The notes beneath the pieces were generated by a model that saw nothing but the letters and a program-made list of their open reading frames with translations, ran no database searches and was not told the origin of the DNA. Positions 25,807 through 32,890 of a stretch of 64,000 nucleotides of DNA are shown piece by piece. Position 1 is the first letter of the stretch. The number at the start of each line of letters is the position of its first letter. Made by a program: the position numbers and the translations under genes. The stretch is from contig NZ_JQLN01000005.1 in NCBI RefSeq assembly GCF_000744225.1, forward strand, positions 1,550,001 to 1,614,000. The letters run 5' to 3'. Source of the DNA: Kitasatospora mediocidica KCTC 9733. Its GTDB lineage: Bacteria > Actinomycetota > Actinomycetes > Streptomycetales > Streptomycetaceae.

Positions 25807-27170
25807 CGCTGCCCACCCCCGGCGTGCGCCAGCTCGGCCCGGTCGGCCGGCTGCGGCGCGGCGGTGGTGGTGCGCAGCGAGTCGGCGCAGAGTTCCAGGG
25901 CGTCCTGGAAGAGCGGGGAATCGCTGCCGATCGGTGCGCCGTACGGTGCGCGCGAGCGCAACGCCGCGATCCGGCGGGCGAGTTCGGGGGCGGGCACGGT
26001 GTCGTACACGGCGGCCGCGAAGACGTCCGCCAGCTCGGTGAAGTCCTCGCCGGTCAGGCCCTGGTAGGTGGCCTCGTTGAGGCCGATCCGGACGCCCTGG
26101 CCGGCGAAGCCGGGCAGCCCGGCCATGAAGTTCACCCGGATACCGGCGGCGAAGAGACGGTCGCTGGCGACCTTGGCCGGGACACCGTCCGCCTCGGGGT
26201 CCAGCCAGAGCTGGTGACCGCTGGAGTAGCCCCGGTCGGCCGCGACCACGGTCAGACCGCGTTCGGTGAGCAGGCCGCCGAAGCGCCGGGTGTTGCGCAC
26301 GACCGCGTGGGCGTACTCGACGCCGCCGTGGTCCCGGAACTCCAGCAGCGAGATGCCCAGGCTGATGGTGGCGGCGAAGTGGTGGTTGCTGATCATGTAG
26401 TCCTGGGTCTCCCGCAGCCGCCGCTCGACCTCGCGGTCCCGGGTCAGCAGGACGGCCTTCTGCGGTCCGGGGAAGGTCTTGTGGGTCGAGCCGCCGAAGC
26501 TGTCCGCTCCCTCGTCCAGCGGGTTCGGGAACACCCCCGCCAGCACCAGGCCCAGCCAGTGGCTGGCGTCCACGTGGACGAGGGTCTCCGGGCTCGCGGC
26601 CCGGACGGTGGCCACCAGGCTCGCCACGTCCAGCGGGAACAGGCAGTGCGACTGGTCGACGTAGAGGAGGGAGGGGCGGGTGCGGGCCAGCAGCTCGGCC
26701 GCGTGCGCGAGGTCCAGCGAGTGCGGGTCGTCGCCGCGCAGGTACTCGACCCGCAGGCCGAGCCGTTGCGCGACGCTGGAGGTGGCGAAGTGGCCGCCGT
26801 TCTCCGGACTGATCGTCACCACGGTCGAGCCGGGCTCGCCGCCGAGGGTGGCCAGCAGCAGGGTCATCGCGTTGAGCCCGCTGAGCGGCCGTACGGTGAC
26901 GTAGTCGGCCCGCCCGAGCTCCTCCAGCAGCGGGACGGTGAGGCCCATTTCGAGGTCCCGCAGGTGCTGGGCCCCACGGAAGTGCCAACCGGCCGGGTTG
27001 TCCGACTCGTTGAAGAAGTAGCGGTGGTAGGCGTCGAGCATCATCGGGAGCTTCGCGATGCCCGACATGGCCGTCTCGGACGGCACCATGCTGAGTGTCC
27101 GGCGGGCGTGGGCCTCGTTCTGCGCCAGCAGACGCATGACATCGCTCAGGGTCAGTTCCGAGTGCGGCAT
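25803..27170 (-). CDS. SHMT-like PLP enzyme
   Basis: Fold-type I PLP enzyme of 455 residues related to serine hydroxymethyltransferase. The predicted PLP lysine is K231 in FGGSTHKTFPGPQ, and D201 in HVDASHW would contact the cofactor. Other family traits are SMVPSETAMS near the N-terminus, SPENGGHFA and GVRIGLNEATYQGL. Members acting in natural-product pathways catalyse aldol or transaldol chemistry at glycine or serine, or alpha-methylation, rather than folate metabolism. Its place between hypF and the PuuD-like gene suggests it makes or consumes an unusual amino acid for the NRPS. The start has AAAGGAAA at good distance. Confidence 0.88.
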   Translation of the reverse strand: MPHSELTLSDVMRLLAQNEAHARRTLSMVPSETAMSGIAKLPMMLDAYHRYFFNESDNPAGWHFRGAQHLRDLEMGLTVPLLEELGRADYVTVRPLSGLNAMTLLLATLGGEPGSTVVTISPENGGHFATSSVAQRLGLRVEYLRGDDPHSLDLAHAAELLARTRPSLLYVDQSHCLFPLDVASLVATVRAASPETLVHVDASHWLGLVLAGVFPNPLDEGADSFGGSTHKTFPGPQKAVLLTRDREVERRLRETQDYMISNHHFAATISLGISLLEFRDHGGVEYAHAVVRNTRRFGGLLTERGLTVVAADRGYSSGHQLWLDPEADGVPAKVASDRLFAAGIRVNFMAGLPGFAGQGVRIGLNEATYQGLTGEDFTELADVFAAAVYDTVPAPELARRIAALRSRAPYGAPIGSDSPLFQDALELCADSLRTTTAAPQPADRAELAHAGGGQR

Positions 27171-27210
27171 GACCGTTTCCTTTCCATCGTCGTCACGGGT
27201 CCGTGGGTCG

Positions 27211-29592
27211 TCACGGCTGGGCGTTCTCGGCGCTCAGGCGGGCGGCTGCCACCAGCACCTGGCCGAGCGCGATGCCACCGTCGTTGGTGGGCACCTGGCG
27301 GTGGACGTGCGCGTCGAACCCGGCGCGGCGCAGCTCCACCAGGCAGTTGACCAGGAGGAATTCATTGAGGAAGACGCCGCCCGAGAGCACGACCTGCCCG
27401 GTGGAGTGCGTCGTGCGGATCTCCTCGCACCGTTCGGTGACCATGGCCACCACGGCGGAGTGGAAGCGTCGGCTGATGGTCTCGGGGGCCGTGCCCCGGG
27501 CCAGTTCGGCCGCGATCTCCCGGACCACCGGCCTGGGGTCGATCTCGACGACACCCTCGCGTTCGGTCCGGCCGAAGGAGTAGGCGTGCTCCAGCCGCAG
27601 GTCGCGGCCGAGCAGTCCCTCCAGTTCGATCGGGCCCTGGGCCTCGTACTCCGCGTGGGAGCAGACGCCCAGGAGCGCCGCGACGCCGTCGAAGAGTCGG
27701 CCCATGCTGGAGGCGAGCGGGGTGTTGATGCCGCGCCGGACCATGGTGGTGAAGACGTGCCGGGCCTGGCTGTCCAGGGTGCGCAGTGCCGGAAAGGCGT
27801 CGTGCGCGGCGTCCGGGTCCCCGAACGCGTCCAGGGCCAGCGCGAAGCCCGTCCTGATCGGCTCGTGGACGGCCTTGTCGCCGCCGAGCAGCGGCACCGG
27901 CCGCAGATGGGCGGTGCGGTCCACCGCGGCGAACCCGCCGAGGAGGAACTCGCCGCCCCAGGTGGTGCCGTCCTCGCCGTAGCCGGCGCCGTCGAACACC
28001 ACCCCGAGGGTCTGTCCGTCGAGCTGGTTCTCGGCCATGCAGGACGCCATGTGGGCGTGGTGGTGCTGTACCGCGATCACCTCCCCGGCCTGCTCGGCCT
28101 CCGCCTGCAGGTGGGAACGGAAGGACGGGTGCAGATCGCAGGCGATGACGCGGGGCGCCAGCTCGTAGAGGTCGGCGAGGTGGGCGGCCGTCTGCCGGTG
28201 GGAGGCGAAGGTCTCGTCGTTCTTCAGGTCGCCGATGTGCTGGCTGACGTACACCTCCCGGCCCGAACCCAGCGCCACCGTGGTCTTCAGTTCGGCGCCG
28301 TAGGCCAGGATCTGCGGCAGCTCGGCGGCCACCGGCACGGGGTACGGCGCGTAGCCGCGAGCCCGGCGGACGAAACTGACCAGCGGCTCGGCCAGCTCCG
28401 GGTGCACCGAACGGCGCACCACGGAGTCGTCCACCCGGATGTGGATGTCCCGGTCGTGGTGCAGGACGAGGTCCGCGACCTCGAACAGGTGCTCCAGCGC
28501 GTCCTCGTTGCGGAAGGCGATCGGCTGCCCCGAGACGTTGCCGCTGGTCATCACCAGCACGTCCAGGCCGGGCCGGTCCAGCAGCAGCGCGTGCAGCGGT
28601 GCGGAGGGGAGCATCACGCCGAGATTGGGATTTCGCGGTGCGATCTCCTCGGGCAGCACGCCGGGCCGCTTGCGCAGCAGGACGATGGGCCGGGCCGGAG
28701 AGTTCAGCAACTCTCCGTCCCCGGCGTCCAGTTCGACGAAGTCGGCGGCGGCCTCCAGATCCGCGACCAGCAGGGCGAACGGCTTGGAGTCGCGCTTCTT
28801 GCGCTTGCGGAGCAGCGCGACGGCCTCCGCGTTCCTGGCGTCGACCACCAGGTGGAAACCGCCCACGCTCTTGACCGCCACGATCATCCCGGCCGCCAGG
28901 GCGGCGGTGGTGGCGTCCAACGCCTCGTCCTCGTGGGACAGTTCGCCGTCCGGGTCGGACAGCGTGAGGCGCGGCCCGCAGGCGGGGCAGGCGTTGGGCT
29001 GGGCGTGGTAGCGCCGGTCGCGCGGGTCCCGGTACTCGGCGCGGCACGCGTCGCACATCTGGAAGGCCGCCATGGTGGTCTGCTCCCGGTCGTACGGCAG
29101 GTGCCGGATGAGCGAGTAACGCGGCCCGCAGTGGGTGCAGTTGGCGAACGGGTAGCGGTGGCGCCGGTCCGCCGGGTCGCGCACCTCGCGCAGGCACTCC
29201 ACACAGACGTGGGAGTCCGGAGCGACGATGGTGGCGGCCCGGCCGTCCCGGACGCTCTCCCGGATCTCGAACCCGCCGGGTCCGTCCGCCGGCGCCGCCT
29301 GCCGGCTCTCGATCCGCACCTCGTTGACCCGGGCCAGCGGCGGGGCCTGGGCGCTCAACGCCTCGCAGAAGGCGTTGAGCACGTCGGTCGGCCCGCACAC
29401 CAGGGTCTGCACACCGTGGTTGTCGTTGAGGACCCAGCCGGCCAGTGCGAGCCGCTCGGCCAGGTTGTGGACGAAGGGCCGGTAGCCCACGCCCTGCACC
29501 ACGCCGTTGACCCGGACCAGCCACTGCTGGTTCTCCCCCGAAGGCACCAGGTCGGCCGCGACGGCGGCCTCGGTGCTGATGATCTGATGCAC
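27211..29592 (-). CDS. hypF: HypF-type carbamoyltransferase
   Basis: Full-length HypF homologue, 793 residues. In order: an acylphosphatase domain (VNGVVQGVGYRPFVHNLAER, about 28-47); two zinc-finger units with CxxC pairs at C130/C133 with C152/C155 and C180/C183 with C202/C205; a YrdC/Sua5-like domain (KSVGGFHLVVDA); and a Kae1-like domain with QHHHAHMASCM and FDGAGYGEDGTTWGGEF. In hydrogenase maturation HypF makes carbamoyl-AMP from carbamoyl phosphate and carbamoylates the C-terminal Cys of HypE. The complete zinc-finger and acylphosphatase parts separate it from TobZ-type O-carbamoyltransferases. The GTG start has CGGAG nearby, 13 bases after hypE. No hydrogenase, hypA, B, C or D gene is in the window, so a biosynthetic role is suspected. 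Confidence 0.93.
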   Translation of the reverse strand: MHQIISTEAAVAADLVPSGENQQWLVRVNGVVQGVGYRPFVHNLAERLALAGWVLNDNHGVQTLVCGPTDVLNAFCEALSAQAPPLARVNEVRIESRQAAPADGPGGFEIRESVRDGRAATIVAPDSHVCVECLREVRDPADRRHRYPFANCTHCGPRYSLIRHLPYDREQTTMAAFQMCDACRAEYRDPRDRRYHAQPNACPACGPRLTLSDPDGELSHEDEALDATTAALAAGMIVAVKSVGGFHLVVDARNAEAVALLRKRKKRDSKPFALLVADLEAAADFVELDAGDGELLNSPARPIVLLRKRPGVLPEEIAPRNPNLGVMLPSAPLHALLLDRPGLDVLVMTSGNVSGQPIAFRNEDALEHLFEVADLVLHHDRDIHIRVDDSVVRRSVHPELAEPLVSFVRRARGYAPYPVPVAAELPQILAYGAELKTTVALGSGREVYVSQHIGDLKNDETFASHRQTAAHLADLYELAPRVIACDLHPSFRSHLQAEAEQAGEVIAVQHHHAHMASCMAENQLDGQTLGVVFDGAGYGEDGTTWGGEFLLGGFAAVDRTAHLRPVPLLGGDKAVHEPIRTGFALALDAFGDPDAAHDAFPALRTLDSQARHVFTTMVRRGINTPLASSMGRLFDGVAALLGVCSHAEYEAQGPIELEGLLGRDLRLEHAYSFGRTEREGVVEIDPRPVVREIAAELARGTAPETISRRFHSAVVAMVTERCEEIRTTHSTGQVVLSGGVFLNEFLLVNCLVELRRAGFDAHVHRQVPTNDGGIALGQVLVAAARLSAENAQP

Positions 29593-29605
29593 GGGACCGC
29601 TCCGA

Positions 29606-30631
29606 TCAGCAGAGTCGCGGAAGTTCCGCGCCCTGCAGCTCCTCGATCGTGTTGACCCGGCCGTCGGCGCCGGTCATCTCGACGCCCTTCTCGGCCCGGT
29701 CGGTGACCTCTCCGATGACCACGGCCTGCCGCCCGTAGGGGTGCGCGTGCAGCGTGGCCAGGACCTCGTCCACGGCCTCCGGGGCGACGAAGAGGGCCAG
29801 GCAGCCCTCGTTGGCGGCGTTGATCGGGTTGATGCCGAGCATGTCGGAGGCCATCCGGGTGGCGAAGTCGATCGGCAGCGCCTCCTCCTCGATCGCCATG
29901 ATCCGCCCGACCGCCGAGGAGTACTCGTGCAGGACGGCCGACAGGCCGCCGCGGGTGACGTCGCGCATCGAGTGCACCGCACCGCTCGCGACCACGGCGT
30001 CTAGCTCGCCGATCATGCCGTTCAGCGGCGCGCAGTCGCTGAGCACGTTGCTCTCGAAGCCCAGGCCCTCACGGACCGACAGCAGGTGCACCGTGTGGTT
30101 GCCGATCGGGCCGCTGAGGATGATGCGGTCGCCGGGGCGCACCGAGGACATCCTGAGCGGGGCGCGGTGGAAGACACCGACGCCGGTGGTGTTGAGGAAG
30201 ATCTTGTCGGCCTCGCCGACGCCGACGACCTTGGTGTCGCCGGCGACGATCTTGACGCCGGCCTCCTTGGCGGTGTCCCGGACGGACTCCAGCACCTGGT
30301 GCAGGACCGACAGCGGCAGCCCGGTCTCCAGGATCATGGCCAGCGTCAGGTATTCGGGCTTGGCGCCGACCACGGCGAGGTCGTTGACCGTGCCGCAGAC
30401 CGCGATCTTGCCGATGTCGCCGTTTCCGAAAATCGGCGGGTCGACGACAAAGGAGTCGGTGGTCAGTGCGATGTTGCCGGCCGGGACCGGCAGCATCGCA
30501 CTGTCCTCCATTTCGCCGGTGTAGACATCACCGAGCACATCCACCACGAATTCGACCAGCTCCCGACTGAGTCGGGCCCCGGTGCCGTGGTCGAGGACAA
30601 TCTTCTGATCCAGGAAGGACGTCGTACTCAT
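29606..30631 (-). CDS. hypE: HypE-type carbamoyl dehydratase
   Basis: 341-residue PurM-like ATP-dependent enzyme with the HypE hallmark C-terminus ELPRLC, whose last Cys carries the carbamoyl group that is dehydrated to thiocyanate. Other family segments are KIVLDHGTGARLSRELV, TTDSFVVDP, CGTVNDLAVVGA, GDTKVVG, MRDVTRGGLSAVLHE and GINPINAANEGCLALFV. The N-terminal GTGAR varies from the usual GSGG. ATG 30631 fits the family N-terminus; its GGAG lies 13-15 bases away inside a small GGAGC/GCTCC hairpin, which may dampen translation. With HypF it could deliver a cyano group to a metal or an organic acceptor. Confidence 0.94.
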   Translation of the reverse strand: MSTTSFLDQKIVLDHGTGARLSRELVEFVVDVLGDVYTGEMEDSAMLPVPAGNIALTTDSFVVDPPIFGNGDIGKIAVCGTVNDLAVVGAKPEYLTLAMILETGLPLSVLHQVLESVRDTAKEAGVKIVAGDTKVVGVGEADKIFLNTTGVGVFHRAPLRMSSVRPGDRIILSGPIGNHTVHLLSVREGLGFESNVLSDCAPLNGMIGELDAVVASGAVHSMRDVTRGGLSAVLHEYSSAVGRIMAIEEEALPIDFATRMASDMLGINPINAANEGCLALFVAPEAVDEVLATLHAHPYGRQAVVIGEVTDRAEKGVEMTGADGRVNTIEELQGAELPRLC

Positions 30632-30689
30632 TGGGAGCGAGGCTCCTCTTTCGGCGTAGGTGGATGGCTTGGTGCTCAGCGGGCCTCGG

Positions 30690-31274
30690 TCACGGAGTCT
30701 TGACGATCTTCCGCGGCAGGTGGCCCTCGGTGTCGAGCAGGCGCAGGATCTCGGCGGAGTCGACGACCGTGGCGCAGTAGCCCTCCAGCCAGTCCAGGGC
30801 ACGGACCTTGTCGGCCTCCTGGGCGGAGACGACGCAGTCGCTGGGGATGTAGATGTTGTAGCCGCGGAAGAAGGCGTCGGCGGCGGTGGTCTGCACGCAG
30901 ATCTGTCCCTGCATGCCGGTCACCAGGACGGTGTCCACGCCGAGCGCCTGGAGGCGCTCGTGCAGGTCGGTCTCGTAGAAGCCGCTGTCCTTGTTCTTCT
31001 CGATGAGGATGTCCGACTCGTCGAGGAAGACCGGCATGATCTCGGCGCCCTGGGTGCCCTTCTGCGACGGCAGCCGGCCCTCGTAGCGCTCGGCGTTCGG
31101 GTCGTCGGGCAGGTTGATGAGCTGCAGGTGGATGATGTGGTGCCCACGCTTGCGCATCTCGTTCAGGAAGCCCGAGAAGGCCGGCGTGGCCTCGGTGACG
31201 GCGTCGATGCGCTCCTGGTTCTTGTGCACCAGGTCGTACTGCAGGTCGTTGGTGAGAACGGCGACCTTGGCCAT
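30690..31274 (-). CDS. Isochorismatase-like cysteine hydrolase
   Basis: 194-residue hydrolase of the isochorismatase/nicotinamidase superfamily. The triad is visible as D10 (LTNDLQYDL), K93 (IEKNKDSGF) and C126 (TGMQGQICVQTT). Cysteine-containing members hydrolyse amides, ureido compounds or similar C-N bonds. It is encoded just upstream of hypE in the same operon; a role in trimming a carbamoyl, nitrile-derived or amide intermediate is possible. ATG 31274 has AGGAG at good distance. About 120 non-coding bases separate it from the stand-alone C domain gene. Confidence 0.9.
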   Translation of the reverse strand: MAKVAVLTNDLQYDLVHKNQERIDAVTEATPAFSGFLNEMRKRGHHIIHLQLINLPDDPNAERYEGRLPSQKGTQGAEIMPVFLDESDILIEKNKDSGFYETDLHERLQALGVDTVLVTGMQGQICVQTTAADAFFRGYNIYIPSDCVVSAQEADKVRALDWLEGYCATVVDSAEILRLLDTEGHLPRKIVKTP

Positions 31275-31393
31275 TTCGGATCTCCTCGGTACGAGAGTCT
31301 TGCCGGCCGCGGCGTTATTGCCGCGAGCAGCGCTTACGGAATGAATAGTGTTCGCCGGTGGGGCTCGGAAGAAGTCGGGGAAACCCCCGACAG

Positions 31394-32818
31394 TCACGAC
31401 CCTGCGGCGGGATCGGGGATGCCGAAGACGCGGTTTTCCGGGTGTGCGGCCATTTCGGCCAACAGCTCGTGGTAATCCCGCATCAGCTCCTCGATCCGGC
31501 GCGCGGTGAACTGCTCGGTGCGGTAGAGCACGATGCAGTGCGCCCGCCGCGCGTCGTAGCGCAGCCGGACGCTCAGCGGGCGCAGCACGTGCCGGCGTTC
31601 GGGGACGACGGCCTCCAGCCGCAGGCCGCCGAGCGCCGGCGGTGTGTCCGTCTCGGCCTCGGCGGTGAACTGGACGTGGGAGAGCCGGGTCACCAGCTCC
31701 GGATCCGACAGGTGCGGTTCGAGCAGGTGCGGGGGCAGGTCGTGGCGGGCGAAGTCCTCGCCGGTGCGGGCCTTCACCTGCTCCAGCAGTTCGCGCAGGG
31801 TCGGGTTCGCGGTGAGGTCGGTGCGGATCACCACGTCGTTGGAGAAGTCGGCGACGAGATCGCGGACCTCGGTGGCATCCCGGTAGGAGATCGGTGCGCG
31901 GACGCAGACGTCCCGCTGGCCCGAACGGCGGGCCAGCAGCGCCTGGAAGGCCGCCAGGCCCACCGTGTAGAGGGTGGTGCCGCGTTCCCTGGCCAGGGCG
32001 GATATCCGGGTGTACAGCTCCGCCGGCATCGGCACGTCCAACCCGGCGCCCAGCGTGGACGGGGAGGCGGGCGGTTCCAGGTCGGTCGGCAGCACGGCCG
32101 GCTCCGCACCCGCCAGGCGCTCCAGCCAGTAGGCGATCAGCTCGGCGCCGCGGGGCCCCTCGAGCCGGGCCCGGTGCCAGGCCGCGAAGTCCGCGTACTG
32201 CACGGGGAGCGGGGGGAGCGGGTCCGGGTCGCCGGCGGCGGCAGCCGTGTAGCAGGCGGCCAGATCGCGCACGGCGACCTCGATGGTGCGCGCGTCGCCG
32301 ATGATGTGATGAATCATCATGAACGCGATGTGGTCGTCATCGGCCAGCCGGACCAGGGTCAGCCGGGCCAGCGGTCCCCGCGCGAGGTCGAAGGGGCGTT
32401 CCCCCTCGGCCCAGACGAACGCGCCGAACTGCGCGAGCTCCAGCTCGACCACCTCGACGGGCAGCCGCAGCTGCGCCGCGACCACCTGGGTGAGCTGCCC
32501 GGACTCGATCCGCAGCGCACTGCGCAGGGTCTCGTGCCGGGCCACCACCGCGTCCCAGGCGTCCTGCAGCAGCGCCACGTCGAGCGCGCCGTGGATCCGC
32601 ACCCCGGCCAGGATCACGGGGGCCGGGCCGGGGTCCCCCGCCAGGGAGTTCCACATGCCCTCCTGCGACACCGCGGCCCTGAACCGCAGCTCCCCGGCCC
32701 GGCGGGGCAGCACCCTGATGCCCTCGGCCTTGCCGGCGCCCCTGCGGCGGCGCAGCAGCGCCTCCTCCAGGCGGGCGCGCGCCGCCAGATCCGTCCTGTC
32801 CAGCTGTGTTCCCGTCAT
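31394..32818 (-). CDS. Stand-alone NRPS condensation domain
   Basis: 474-residue free C domain. The catalytic motif reads HHIIGDA (H170, H171, D175), so the catalytic His is kept while the final Gly is Ala. Other C motifs are FDLARGPL, LPVQYADFAAWHR and RRSGQRDVCVRAPISYR. The N-terminal Arg-rich stretch (LEEALLRRRRGAGK) may be a docking segment. It follows the A-T gene in the operon and could supply the condensation activity missing from that truncated protein. ATG 32818 has CGGAG 5 bases upstream. Confidence 0.92.
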   Translation of the reverse strand: MTGTQLDRTDLAARARLEEALLRRRRGAGKAEGIRVLPRRAGELRFRAAVSQEGMWNSLAGDPGPAPVILAGVRIHGALDVALLQDAWDAVVARHETLRSALRIESGQLTQVVAAQLRLPVEVVELELAQFGAFVWAEGERPFDLARGPLARLTLVRLADDDHIAFMMIHHIIGDARTIEVAVRDLAACYTAAAAGDPDPLPPLPVQYADFAAWHRARLEGPRGAELIAYWLERLAGAEPAVLPTDLEPPASPSTLGAGLDVPMPAELYTRISALARERGTTLYTVGLAAFQALLARRSGQRDVCVRAPISYRDATEVRDLVADFSNDVVIRTDLTANPTLRELLEQVKARTGEDFARHDLPPHLLEPHLSDPELVTRLSHVQFTAEAETDTPPALGGLRLEAVVPERRHVLRPLSVRLRYDARRAHCIVLYRTEQFTARRIEELMRDYHELLAEMAAHPENRVFGIPDPAAGS

Positions 32819-32890
32819 ACTCCGATGGGATCAAGTCGCCCACCGGTCAGGGCAGTCAGGAGTATCCCCGACCACCCGGACCGGCGGGCG

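Noticed and set aside
27211..29592. HypF read as a TobZ/NovN-type O-carbamoyltransferase.
   Set aside because: Those enzymes lack the N-terminal acylphosphatase and double zinc-finger parts that are complete here, and HypE with a PRLC end is adjacent.
27211..30631. The pair as part of a hydrogenase maturation operon.
   Set aside because: No hydrogenase subunits or other Hyp genes are in the window and both genes are flanked by NRPS and tailoring genes. It cannot be fully excluded without the rest of the genome.
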